Positions 41,677-51,954 of a DNA stretch of 64,000 nucleotides are shown here, piece by piece. The stretch lies in NCBI GenBank assembly GCA_020632955.1, contig JACKEO010000005.1, positions 256,263 to 320,262 on the forward strand. Direction: 5' to 3'. Origin of the DNA: Alphaproteobacteria bacterium (GTDB lineage Bacteria > Myxococcota_A > UBA796 > GCA-2862545). A program made the translations under genes and the position numbers. The notes beneath the pieces were generated by a model. The model had not been told where the DNA came from and did not search any database. It saw nothing but the letters and a program-made list of their open reading frames with translations. Each line of letters starts with the position of its first letter. The stretch's first letter is position 1.

Positions 41677-43419
41677 GTGCGAACCTGGGCCTTGTCGCTG
41701 CTGCTGCTCGCGGGCTGCCTCGCTCAGGTGCGCCGCGTCCACGACCTGCCGTCCTTCACCCACGCCGTGGGCGCGCACGAGGATGTCGCGGTGCCCGCGC
41801 GCGACGGGGTCGTCCTGGCCACGCACGTGTGGCTGCCCGACGGGGTGGGGCCGTGGCCCGTGGTGCTCTCGCGTACGCCCTACCCCCTGGGTCCGCTGCT
41901 GGACGGTCGGTGCCGGCTCCTCGCCCGGTACGGCTACGCCTGCGTGTGGCAGGAGGTGCGTGGCCAGGGTCGGAGCGAGGGCGCGTGGGTCCCGTTCGTG
42001 CACGAGCGTGCCGACGGCCTCGACACCCTGGCCTGGATCGACGCGCAGCCCTGGTCGGCGGGGAGGGTGGCGATGATCGGCGCCTCCTACCTGGCGGGCG
42101 TGCAGTGGGAGCTGGCGATCGACCCGCCTCCGTCGCTCGTCACGATCGTGCCCACGGTGTTCGCGCCCCGCCCGTACGAGGTGGCCTACGAGCACGGACT
42201 GTTCCGCCACGAGCTGGGCACGGCGTGGATGACCCTGATCCCCGACCGCGGCCTGCACGTCTTCTCGGGCGCCCGCTACCGTCGCGCCCTGCGCACCTGG
42301 CCCCGCCTCGAGATGGACCGCGTGGCCGCCGGGCGGGAGCTGCCCTGGTTCCGGGACTGGCTGCGTCACCCCGACCCCGACGATCCCTGGTGGCAGGACC
42401 CGGAGGTGATCGGCGTGGGGCAGGCCCCGGCCCGCACGCCCTTGCCCGTGCTGATGATCGGGGGCTGGTCCGACGCCTTCCTGGGCGGCACGCTCTCCAC
42501 CTGGCGATCGTTGGCCACGCGCGACCGGAGTGCGCTGGTGGTGGGGCCCTGGAACCACACGGGCGGCATCCCCAGCGACGTGCCCCTCGACGGGGTGGGG
42601 GGCGGACCCGGCTCCACCGGCTGGCTGTCGCAGTGGCCGCGGGTGCTCGACTGGCTGGACCACCACCTGCTCGACCAGCCCCTGCGGTATGGCACCGGGG
42701 CGGCCGTGTACGTGCCGGTGCGGGGCGGCTGGGAGGTGGGCGTCGACTGGCCCCCGCCCACCCACGCCCGACGGTGGTGGCTCGCGGACGCGCACCGGGC
42801 GCCGGACTGCCAGGGTCGCCTCGACCCCCACGCCGGGCAGCTCGGCGAGGTGGGATGGACCCACGACCCCCTGGACCCGGTGCCCACCGTGGGCGGTGCC
42901 GGCATGCTCGCAGGCGTGCTGCCCTTCTTCGGCGGGTCGCCGCAGGGCTTCCGCCGGGAGCGGGGCCAGTGCGCCCGGCGGGCCGACCTGCTGGGCTTCG
43001 CGTCGGCACCGCTCGACGCCCCCCTGGAGCTGGCCGGGTCGGTGCGGGCCTCGCTGCTCGTGCGCGCGGACGCCGACGACGCCGCTGTGGTGGTGCGCCT
43101 GCTGCAGGAGGGCGTCGACGGGCACCGCGTGCTGCTGCGCGAGGGGGCCACCACGCTGCGCCACCGCGTGCCGGACGCGCCCACCGGGTCCTACGTCCCG
43201 GGCACGCTGGTCCGGGTCGAGGTCGAGACCTGGCCGCTGGCGTGGCAGTTCGCCGCGGGCACGCGCGTGGTCCTGGAGATCGGGTCCTCCAGCTTCCCCA
43301 AGTACGAGAGCCACCCCGGCACCGCGCAGCCCTGGGCCGAGGTGACCGTGCCCCGCCGGGTGCAGATGGCGGTCCAGCTCGGCGGGAGCCACCTCGAGCT
43401 GCCCGTGCTCGACCGCTGA
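41677..43419 (+). CDS. CocE/NonD-family serine hydrolase, lipoprotein
   Basis: 580 residues from GTG at 41677. The lipobox is at LSLLLLAGC (Cys14). The alpha/beta-hydrolase part carries EDVAVPARDGVVLATHVWLPDG, VVLSRTPYPLG, YGYACVWQEVRGQGRSEG, the nucleophile GASYLAG with Ser137, the Asp region GGWSDAFLGG, and the His in GPWNHTGG. A C-terminal jelly-roll domain (about 420-570; ASLLVRADADDAAVVVRLL, VVLEIGSSSFPKYESHPG) matches X-Pro dipeptidyl-peptidase/cocaine-esterase proteins. It would hydrolyse esters or amides outside the inner membrane. Confidence 0.92.
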   Translation: MRTWALSLLLLAGCLAQVRRVHDLPSFTHAVGAHEDVAVPARDGVVLATHVWLPDGVGPWPVVLSRTPYPLGPLLDGRCRLLARYGYACVWQEVRGQGRSEGAWVPFVHERADGLDTLAWIDAQPWSAGRVAMIGASYLAGVQWELAIDPPPSLVTIVPTVFAPRPYEVAYEHGLFRHELGTAWMTLIPDRGLHVFSGARYRRALRTWPRLEMDRVAAGRELPWFRDWLRHPDPDDPWWQDPEVIGVGQAPARTPLPVLMIGGWSDAFLGGTLSTWRSLATRDRSALVVGPWNHTGGIPSDVPLDGVGGGPGSTGWLSQWPRVLDWLDHHLLDQPLRYGTGAAVYVPVRGGWEVGVDWPPPTHARRWWLADAHRAPDCQGRLDPHAGQLGEVGWTHDPLDPVPTVGGAGMLAGVLPFFGGSPQGFRRERGQCARRADLLGFASAPLDAPLELAGSVRASLLVRADADDAAVVVRLLQEGVDGHRVLLREGATTLRHRVPDAPTGSYVPGTLVRVEVETWPLAWQFAAGTRVVLEIGSSSFPKYESHPGTAQPWAEVTVPRRVQMAVQLGGSHLELPVLDR

Positions 43420-43439
43420 TCGCGCACGCGCGTCGGGGT

Positions 43440-44249
43440 ATGGGGGAGGAGGAGGTGCCGGTGGAGCGGCGTGGTCGGCTGCAGGGTGTCGCCGTCGGCA
43501 TCGCGCTCGCCCTCGCGGTCGCGGCGTGGGTGCTCGCGCTGCCTCCGCGCGGCGACGATCCGCCGCCCTGGACCCTCCCCCAGGTGGAGCTGCCTCCCCC
43601 GCCCACCTACGCCCCGCTCGAGCCACTCCCCGCGCGCACCGTGCGTGCGGCCGCGGCGCCGGCGGCGGCCGAGGAGCAGTCCCCCGCGCCCACCGTCGAG
43701 GTGGTCCCTGCCGCCAGTCCTGACGCGCCCGCCTACGTCACGGGCACCGTCACGTCGGACGGGGGCACGCCCGAGGGCACCGTGCGGGTGGTGGGCTGTG
43801 GCGGCCAGGGTCCCGTCGACGCCGACGGCAGCTTCTTCTTCGAGGTGCAGCCGGGCCCCTGCGAGCTGCGGGCGGCGCGGCAGGAGGGCGCGTTCCGGGT
43901 GCGCAGCGAGCCGGTCGCGGTGGAGCCTGCGCCGGGCTCCGAGGTGCGGGCCACGCTCCACCTGCCCGCCTACACCACCGGGGGGGTCGGAGCGCGGGTG
44001 CGACGCCACGATCTGGGCATCCGCATCCACGCCCTGCTCGAGGGGGCGCCGGCCGAGGCGGCGGGCCTCCGGCCGGGCGATGTCATCGTCGCGGTCGACG
44101 GGGCGCCGGCCGTCGACATGACGGTGCGGGACTTCGTCGACCTCAGTCTCGGACGTGCGGGCACCGAGGTCACCTACAGCGTGCTCCGAAACGGCCGTGA
44201 AGAGCAGGTGACGATGACCCGCACCCCGCTCGAGGGCAGCCGCGGCTGA
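43440..44249 (+). CDS. Membrane-anchored protein with beta-sandwich and C-terminal PDZ domain
   Basis: 269 residues from ATG at 43440. A GTG at 43461 is better placed behind GGAGGAGG and would give 262 residues. One membrane helix (LQGVAVGIALALAVAAWVLAL) is followed by a Pro-rich linker. A domain like a carboxypeptidase regulatory/Ig sandwich comes next (about 100-180; YVTGTVTSDGGTPEGTVRVVG, DADGSFFFEVQPGPCELRA). The PDZ domain (about 185-265) reads LGIRIHALLEGAPAEAAGLRPGDVIVAVDG. No protease domain, so it is probably a periplasmic adaptor or substrate-binding protein. Confidence 0.82.
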   Translation: MGEEEVPVERRGRLQGVAVGIALALAVAAWVLALPPRGDDPPPWTLPQVELPPPPTYAPLEPLPARTVRAAAAPAAAEEQSPAPTVEVVPAASPDAPAYVTGTVTSDGGTPEGTVRVVGCGGQGPVDADGSFFFEVQPGPCELRAARQEGAFRVRSEPVAVEPAPGSEVRATLHLPAYTTGGVGARVRRHDLGIRIHALLEGAPAEAAGLRPGDVIVAVDGAPAVDMTVRDFVDLSLGRAGTEVTYSVLRNGREEQVTMTRTPLEGSRG

Positions 44250-44298
44250 CCCGTGGATCCGCGCGCGGTATGGTGCCGCAGCCTGGGGAGGTGAGGGC

Positions 44299-44955
44299 AT
44301 GGCGGACTGGATCGAGCTCGACGAGGTGGCGCTGGACTGCGTGGTGGGTGTCACCGAGGCGGAGCAGCGCACGGTGCAGCCGCTGCGCCTGTCGGTGGCC
44401 CTGCGCCTCGAGCTGGAGGGTGCCGCGGGCGGCGAGCTGGAGCGCTCGGTGGACTACGCCGCGGTGCACGAGCAGCTCCTCTTCCTGGCAGCCCACGGCC
44501 GCTTCCGGCTGCTCGAGTCCCTGGGCACCGCGATCGCGCGCCTGCTCCTCGCCCCCGCACCCCCGGCCGCCCGTCAGGCCGCGGTCGACCTGGTGCGCCT
44601 GCGTCTGCGCAAGCCGGCCATCCTCGACGGCGCCGTGCCGTCGGTGGTGCTCGAACGCGACGCCGAGTGGTGCGATCTGCAGACGCGCATGGTGCCCGAC
44701 AAGACCTGGCTCGACACGCTCGTCGCCACGAAGACCTCGGGTGCCTACCGGGCCCACATCGAGCCCGACAGCACCTGGGTGGTGCCGCCCGGCGTGGCCC
44801 TGATGGTGCTCGCGGGGCGCGCGGTGGCCGATGGCCGCCCGGTCAAGGTGGGGGAGCGGCTCGCGCGCGGCGAGGTCGGCAAGCTGGCCGCCGTGGGCAC
44901 GCTCCCGGCCACCGTGCTGGCGGTGGGCGCGCCGCTCGTGCTGCAGGGCGCGTGA
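44299..44955 (+). CDS. Dihydroneopterin aldolase (FolB) fused to a cupin-like domain
   Basis: 218 residues from ATG at 44299, with GGGGAGG upstream. Residues 1-120 are FolB: IELDEVALDCVVGVTEAEQR with Glu20, RFRLLESLGTAIARLLL with the conserved Glu74, and VRLRLRKPAIL with Lys105. Residues ~125-218 are extra: DKTWLDTLVATKTSGAYRAHIEP, then STWVVPPGVALMVLAGRAVAD and GERLARGEVGKLAAVGT, which read like a small cupin barrel. Normal FolB is about 120 residues, so this is a fusion. FolB makes the HPPK substrate used by FolK. The cupin's role is unknown. The gene ends 104 bases before the suf regulator. Confidence 0.82.
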   Translation: MADWIELDEVALDCVVGVTEAEQRTVQPLRLSVALRLELEGAAGGELERSVDYAAVHEQLLFLAAHGRFRLLESLGTAIARLLLAPAPPAARQAAVDLVRLRLRKPAILDGAVPSVVLERDAEWCDLQTRMVPDKTWLDTLVATKTSGAYRAHIEPDSTWVVPPGVALMVLAGRAVADGRPVKVGERLARGEVGKLAAVGTLPATVLAVGAPLVLQGA

Positions 44956-45013
44956 CGCGGCCTCGCGCCGGGTGGCGCGGCGCGTGTCGGAAGCCGTCGC
45001 TGGGGCTGGATCG

Positions 45014-45043
45014 CTGAATGAGGACTGGATAGGTCCTCCATTC
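45014..45043 (+). promoter_or_regulatory. Inverted-repeat operator candidate upstream of the suf regulator
   Basis: GAATGAGGAC and GTCCTCCATTC flank a seven-base core (TGGATAG). The arms are complementary apart from one extra G. The site lies 17-46 bases before the GTG of the Rrf2 gene, where an autoregulatory operator is expected, and the core could be part of a -10 element. Binding by the adjacent regulator is inferred from position and symmetry. Confidence 0.5.
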
Positions 45044-45059
45044 GCTCCAGGGATGCCTC

Positions 45060-45506
45060 GTGCTCCGGCTCGCCAAGCTCACGGACTACGCCATCGTCGT
45101 CCTCGCGCACCTCGCGCGGGAGGCGCACGTCTGCGTGCATCCGGCGTCGGCGATCGCCGAGGCCACCGGCGTGCCCCAGCCCACGGTGGCCAAGGTGCTC
45201 AAGAGCCTCACGCGTGAGGGGCTGGTGCTGTCGAGCCGCGGGGTCACGGGCGGCTACAGCCTCGCACGCGATCCCGCCCGCATCTCGGTGGTCGACGTGA
45301 TCGCCGCCGTCGAGGGTCCCCTGGCGCTCACGGCCTGCGCCGTCGAAGGCCTCGGATGCACCGACGAGCACCACTGCCAGGTGGCGGGTCACTGGCCGCG
45401 CATCAACGGCGCGGTGATCGACGCGTTGCGTGCCGTGAGCATCCTCGACCTGTCGCGTCCCGATCCCCGGGCGCTCTCCCTCCCCCCCGCCCTCGCGCGG
45501 AGCTGA
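45060..45506 (+). CDS. Rrf2-family Fe-S regulator of the suf operon
   Basis: 148 residues from GTG at 45060. N-terminal winged helix LRLAKLTDYAIVVLAHLARE, ASAIAEATGVPQPTVAKVLKSLTREGLVLSSRG and GGYSLARDPARISVVDVI. Three cysteines (93, 100, 106) in the order C-x6-C-x5-C match the [2Fe-2S] site of IscR-type Rrf2 proteins. It resembles the subgroup annotated as SUF system regulators. Predicted to sense Fe-S status and repress suf when clusters are plentiful. It is the first gene of the operon, two bases before sufB. Confidence 0.92.
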   Translation: MLRLAKLTDYAIVVLAHLAREAHVCVHPASAIAEATGVPQPTVAKVLKSLTREGLVLSSRGVTGGYSLARDPARISVVDVIAAVEGPLALTACAVEGLGCTDEHHCQVAGHWPRINGAVIDALRAVSILDLSRPDPRALSLPPALARS

Positions 45507-45508
45507 CC

Positions 45509-46951
45509 ATGTCCGACCAGGCCATCGACGAGCACCTGCGCAAGGCCTACGAGCACGGCTGGGTGACCGACATCGAGTCCGACACCTTCCCGCCGGGCCT
45601 CAACGAGGAGGTCATCGCCGCGCTCTCCGCCCGCAAGGGCGAGCCGCGCTGGCTGCTGGAGTGGCGCCTCAAGGCCTACCGCCACTGGCTCACGATGACC
45701 GAGCCCAGCTGGCAGAAGCCCCACCACGAGCCCATCGACTACCAGTCCATCAGCTACTTCAGTGCCCCGAAGTCGAAGGACGACGCGCCCAAGAGCCTCG
45801 ACGAGGTCGATCCCAAGCTGCTCGAGACGTACGAGAAGCTCGGCATCCCGCTGGCCGAGCGCGCCGCCCTGGCGGGCGTGGCGGTCGACGCCGTCTTCGA
45901 CTCCGTCTCGGTGGCCACCACCTTCCGCGAGGAGCTGGGCAGGGCGGGCGTGATCTTCATGTCCTTCTCCGAGGCCGTGAAGCACCACCCGGAGCTGGTG
46001 AAGCGCTACCTCGGCAGCGTCGTCCCCATCTACGACAACTACTACGCGGCCCTGAACTCCGCGGTGTTCAGCGACGGCAGCTTCGTCTTCGTGCCCAAGG
46101 GGGTGCGCTGCCCGATGGAGCTGTCCACCTACTTCCGCATCAACGAGATGAACACGGGCCAGTTCGAGCGCACGCTCATCGTGGTGGAGGACGGCGCCTA
46201 CGTCTCCTACCTCGAGGGCTGCACCGCCCCGCAGCGCGACCGGAACCAGCTCCACGCGGCCGTCGTCGAGCTCGTCGCCGAGGGCAACGGCGAGATCAAG
46301 TACAGCACCGTGCAGAACTGGTTCCCCGGCGACGAGGAAGGCCGCGGCGGCATCTACAACTTCGTCACGAAGCGCGGCATCTGCAAGGGCCGCGGCAGCC
46401 GCATCTCCTGGACCCAGGTGGAGACGGGCTCGGCCATCACGTGGAAGTACCCCAGCGTCATCCTCAAGGGCGACGACACGGTGGGCGAGTTCTACTCGGT
46501 GGCCGTCACGGCCAACCGCCAGCAGGCGGACACGGGCACGAAGATGCTCCACGTCGGCAAGAACACCCGCTCGGTGATCGTGTCGAAGGGCATCAGCGCC
46601 GGCCGCGCCGACCAGAGCTACCGGGGCCTGGTCCGCGTGAACAAGGGGGCCGACAACGCCCGCAACTTCACGCAGTGCGACAGCCTCCTGCTGGGCGACC
46701 GCTGCGGCGCCCACACCTTCCCCTACATCGAGGTCAAGAACCCCACGGCCACCGTGGAGCACGAGGCCACCACCAGCAAGGTCAGCGACGAGCAGGTCTT
46801 CTACCTGCGCCAGCGCGGCCTGTCGGAGGAGGACGCCGTGAACCTGGTGGTCAACGGCTTCTGCAAGGACGTCTTCAAGCAGCTCCCGATGGAGTTCGCG
46901 GTCGAGGCGCAGAAGCTGCTGGCGGTCTCCCTCGAGGGCTCCGTCGGCTGA
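45509..46951 (+). CDS. sufB: Fe-S cluster assembly scaffold SufB
   Basis: 480 residues from ATG at 45509, the usual length. Recognised by HHPELVKRYLGSVVP, NSAVFSDGSFVFVPKGVRCPMELSTYFR, YLEGCTAPQRDRNQLHAAVVEL, KYSTVQNWFPGDEEGRGGIYN, and the beta-helix end EHEATTSKVSDEQVFYLRQRG. SufB forms the SufBC2D scaffold where clusters are built. All suf genes are on one strand with minimal spacing. Confidence 0.98.
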   Translation: MSDQAIDEHLRKAYEHGWVTDIESDTFPPGLNEEVIAALSARKGEPRWLLEWRLKAYRHWLTMTEPSWQKPHHEPIDYQSISYFSAPKSKDDAPKSLDEVDPKLLETYEKLGIPLAERAALAGVAVDAVFDSVSVATTFREELGRAGVIFMSFSEAVKHHPELVKRYLGSVVPIYDNYYAALNSAVFSDGSFVFVPKGVRCPMELSTYFRINEMNTGQFERTLIVVEDGAYVSYLEGCTAPQRDRNQLHAAVVELVAEGNGEIKYSTVQNWFPGDEEGRGGIYNFVTKRGICKGRGSRISWTQVETGSAITWKYPSVILKGDDTVGEFYSVAVTANRQQADTGTKMLHVGKNTRSVIVSKGISAGRADQSYRGLVRVNKGADNARNFTQCDSLLLGDRCGAHTFPYIEVKNPTATVEHEATTSKVSDEQVFYLRQRGLSEEDAVNLVVNGFCKDVFKQLPMEFAVEAQKLLAVSLEGSVG

Positions 46952-46995
46952 CGGCGGGCCCGCCTCCCTTCCCCCTGCACGGCAGAGGACTGCAC

Positions 46996-47738
<743 letters not shown>

Positions 47739-47742
<4 letters not shown>

Positions 47743-49010
47743 GCGCCGTGGGTCCCACCCCCGAGCCCGCCTGGCTCACGTCCACGCGTGAGGCGGCGCG
47801 CGCCCGCTTCGCGGAGGTGGGCCTGCCGTCCACGCGCCTCGAGTCCTGGCGCTGGTCCTCCACCCGCCGGCTGGCCGACGTGGACTTCGAGCCCGCCACG
47901 GGGCACGCCGCCGACGGCGTCGAGGCCTTCATCGAGGACTCGCGCATCGGCGAGGCCTCCCACGAACACGTGTTCCTGGCCGGGCGTCACCTCCCCGAGC
48001 TCGCGCGTCGGCGTGAGGTGTCGGGGCTCACGGTGCTCCCGCTGCGTGAGGCGCTCGCCGACGATCGCCTGCGCGAGACGCTCGGTGGGCTCGCGGCCTG
48101 GCAGGATCCGGCGGATGCCTTCACCGCCCTCAACCTCGCGGGGCTGCAGGACGGACTGGTGGTGCACGTGGCGCGCGGCGCCTCGGGCGGGCTCGTCCAT
48201 CTCGTGCACGTCGCCGAGGGTGCCACGGGGCCCACGTCCGCCCACGTGCGGCTGCTCGTGGTCGCCGAGGCCACGGCCGAGCTCACGGTGGCCGAGACCT
48301 GGCTGGGCCACGGCGGCCAGACGCTCACCACCCACGTGGCCGAGGTCTGGCTCGCGCCGGGGGCCCGGGTCACGCATGCGGTGCTCGGCGAGGAGCCTGC
48401 GGGCAGCCACCTCGTGCACACCCTCCGGGCGCGGCTCGACCGCGACGCCGCCTACCACGGCCACCTCACCTGGCTCGGGGGCGGCTGGGTGCGCAGCGAC
48501 GTCGACCTCGTGTGCGCCGGCTCGGGTGCCGAGGCGGTGCTCGACGGGGCGCTCGTGCTGGGCGGCGAAGCCCACGTCGACAGCCACACCCGCCTCGAGC
48601 ACGCCGTGCCGCACACCGCCAGCCGTGAGGCCTACGAGGCCGTGCTGGGCGGCAAGGCGCGGGGCATCTTCGACGGGCTCGTGGTGGTGCAGCCCGACGC
48701 CCAGCAGACCGACGCCCGGCAGTCCAGCCGCAACCTGCTGGTGTCGGCCGACGCCACGGCGAACGCCAAGCCCACCCTCGAGATCTACGCCGACGACGTG
48801 AAGTGCGCCCACGGCACCACCGTGGGTCAGCTCGACCCCGACCAGCTGGGCTACCTCCGGTCGCGCGGCATCCCGCGCGCCACGGCGCGGCAGCTCCTCA
48901 CGGGTGCCTTCGTCGCCGAGCGCGTCGCCCACCTGCCGTCCGCGCCGCTGCGCGATCGCCTCCAGGCCCGCGTCGACGGCGCCCTGGCCCGCCTGCAGGA
49001 GGACGCGTGA
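47739..49010 (+). CDS. sufD: Fe-S cluster assembly protein SufD
   Basis: 423 residues from GTG at 47739. The N-terminal helical part has EVGLPSTRLESWRWSSTRRLAD, typical of SufD. The beta-helix contains AELTVAETWLGHGGQTLTTH, then ASREAYEAVLGGKARGIFDGLVVVQPDAQQTDA, and EIYADDVKCAHGTTVGQLD with the conserved Cys-x-His. SufD pairs with SufB. Overlaps sufC and sufS by four bases at each end. Confidence 0.97.
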
Positions 49011-50257
49011 GCGCCACGCCCCACCGTGAGCCCACCGTGAGCCCGCTCGACGTCGAGGCCGTGCGCCGCGACTTCCCGGCGCTGCACCAGGAGGTGCACG
49101 GCAAGCCGCTGGTCTACCTCGACAACGCGGCCAGCTCGCTCACGCCCACGCCCGTGCTCGAGGCCATCGAGGGCTTCTACACCCGCGACCGTGCGAACGT
49201 GCACCGGGGCATCCACGAGCTCTCGCAGCGCGCCACCGCGGCGTACGACGCCACCCGCGAGGTGGTGGCCCGCTTCCTCCACGCCGCGCGCCCGGAGGAG
49301 GTGGTGCACGTCCGCGGCACCACCGAGGCGATCAACCTCGTGGCCGCCACCTGGGGTCCCGCCCACCTGGGGCCCGGCGACGAGGTGGTGATCACCCAGT
49401 CCGAGCACCACGCGAACATCGTGCCCTGGCAGCTGCTCTGCGAGCGCACCGGGGCCACGCTGCGCGCCATCCCCATCGACGCCACCGGGCAGTGGATCCT
49501 CGAGGAGGCGCGTCGCCTCATCGGGCCCCGCACGAAGCTGGTGGCGTGCGGCCACGTCTCGAACGCGCTGGGCACCATCAACCCGGTGGCCGAGGTCATC
49601 GCGCTGGCCAAGGCGCAGGGGGCCCTGGTGCTGCTCGACGGCGCCCAGGGGGCTCCCCACCTGCCGATCGACGTGCAGGCGCTGGGTGCCGACTTCTACT
49701 GCTTCTCGGCCCACAAGCTCTGCGGTCCCACGGGCGCGGGCGTCCTCTGGGGCCGGTACGAGCTGCTCGAGGCCATGCCGCCCTACCAGGCCGGCGGCGA
49801 CATGATCGAGCAGGTCACGCTGGAGCGCAGCACCTTCCAGGCGCCCCCGCTGCGCTTCGAGGCGGGCACGCCGAACATCGCCGGGGTCATCGGCCTGGGC
49901 GCGGCGCTCACCTACCTCGAGGAGCTCGGCCGGGAGCGCATCGCCGCCTACGAGGAGGAGCTGCACCAGTACGCCGCGGCCCGCCTCGCCGAGGTGGATC
50001 GGCTGATCCCCGTGGGCACGGCGCCCGCCAAGGTGCCGGTCTTCAGCTTCACGGTCGACGGCGCCCACCCCACCGATGTCGGCTACCTGCTCGACAGCCA
50101 GGGCATCGCCGTGCGCACCGGCCACCACTGCGCCCAGCCGGTGATGGCGGCCTTCGGCCTGTCGGCCACGGCCCGGGCCTCGCTGGCCTTCTACAACACG
50201 CGCGACGAGGTCGATCGCCTCGTCGAGGCCCTCCACAAGGTGATCGGATGGCTCTGA
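49007..50257 (+). CDS. sufS: Cysteine desulfurase SufS
   Basis: 416 residues from GTG at 49007. Class II desulfurase: VRRDFPALHQEVHGKPLVYLDNAASSLTP, RGTTEAINLVA, SEHHANIVPWQLL, the PLP lysine in FSAHKLCGPTGAGVLW, and the catalytic Cys in VRTGHHCAQPVM. Class II enzymes usually need SufE or SufU as sulfur acceptor, and neither is in the operon, so an acceptor gene elsewhere is expected. The 3' end overlaps the sufT-like gene by ten bases. Confidence 0.97.
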   Translation: MSATPHREPTVSPLDVEAVRRDFPALHQEVHGKPLVYLDNAASSLTPTPVLEAIEGFYTRDRANVHRGIHELSQRATAAYDATREVVARFLHAARPEEVVHVRGTTEAINLVAATWGPAHLGPGDEVVITQSEHHANIVPWQLLCERTGATLRAIPIDATGQWILEEARRLIGPRTKLVACGHVSNALGTINPVAEVIALAKAQGALVLLDGAQGAPHLPIDVQALGADFYCFSAHKLCGPTGAGVLWGRYELLEAMPPYQAGGDMIEQVTLERSTFQAPPLRFEAGTPNIAGVIGLGAALTYLEELGRERIAAYEEELHQYAAARLAEVDRLIPVGTAPAKVPVFSFTVDGAHPTDVGYLLDSQGIAVRTGHHCAQPVMAAFGLSATARASLAFYNTRDEVDRLVEALHKVIGWL

Positions 50258-50775
50258 TCGACCGCGACATGCTGGTGCGTCACGCGCGGGTGTACGCGGC
50301 GCGCGGGCTGCGCTGGCTCGCCGCCCGCCTCCGCGACGACGAGGTGGTGGTCGACGAGGAGGCGTCCGTGGAGCTCGCGCCCGAGCCCCCGGCGGTGGTC
50401 GAGCCTGAACCTGCGCCCGCGCCCGCCCCGGCTGCGCCCGCCGTCCGCGAGGAGATCCCCGACGACGATCCCGAGCTGATCCGCGGCCGGGTGGAGGGAG
50501 CGCTGCACACGATCTACGATCCCGAGATCCCGGTCGACATCTACGACCTCGGCCTGATCTACGAGATCGACGTGCGTGAGGATCGGGGCGTGGGCGTGAA
50601 GATGACCCTGACGAGCCCGAACTGCCCCGCGGCGCAGTCGCTGCCCGCCGAGGTGGAGCGCAAGGTCTCCGCGATCCCCGCCGTGGCCTACGCCGACGTC
50701 GACGTGGTCTTCGATCCCCCGTGGACGCCGGATCTGATGAGCGAGGAGGCGAAGCTCGAGCTCAACATCGCCTGA
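50248..50775 (+). CDS. sufT: SufT-like MIP18/DUF59 protein with acidic-proline N-terminal extension
   Basis: 175 residues from ATG at 50248. The MIP18 domain occupies about 78-172: RVEGALHTIYDPEIPVDIYDLGLIY, then VKMTLTSPNCPAAQSLP with the conserved Cys126, and DVDVVFDPPWTPDLMSEEAK. The first ~75 residues hold an amphipathic helix (LVRHARVYAARGLRWLAARL) and a Glu/Pro/Ala stretch not found in ordinary SufT. SufT helps mature Fe-S proteins. It closes the suf operon. Confidence 0.92.
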   Translation: MALIDRDMLVRHARVYAARGLRWLAARLRDDEVVVDEEASVELAPEPPAVVEPEPAPAPAPAAPAVREEIPDDDPELIRGRVEGALHTIYDPEIPVDIYDLGLIYEIDVREDRGVGVKMTLTSPNCPAAQSLPAEVERKVSAIPAVAYADVDVVFDPPWTPDLMSEEAKLELNIA

Positions 50776-50801
50776 TCCGTGCCCGCGCAGGGCCCGCCGC
50801 G

Positions 50802-50824
50802 GGTCGTGCGCCATGGGCGCGACC
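50802..50824 (+). terminator. Hairpin after the suf operon
   Basis: GGTCG(TG)CGCC pairs with the following GGCGCGACC around a short AT-containing loop, 27 bases past the sufT stop. A two-base bulge and the lack of a T-run make it only a candidate terminator. Confidence 0.3.
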
Positions 50825-50871
50825 GCGACGGCGTGTGGATGGACGCACCGTGAGCCCGCGACCTCACGGCC

Positions 50872-51864
<993 letters not shown>

Positions 51865-51954
51865 GTGACCTCCCCGAGGGGAAGGGTACCCCGGGTGCGG
51901 GCCCGAGGTCGTGCGGTGGGGCTCACCGCGCGGCGTGTCGGACCCGTGGGGCGA

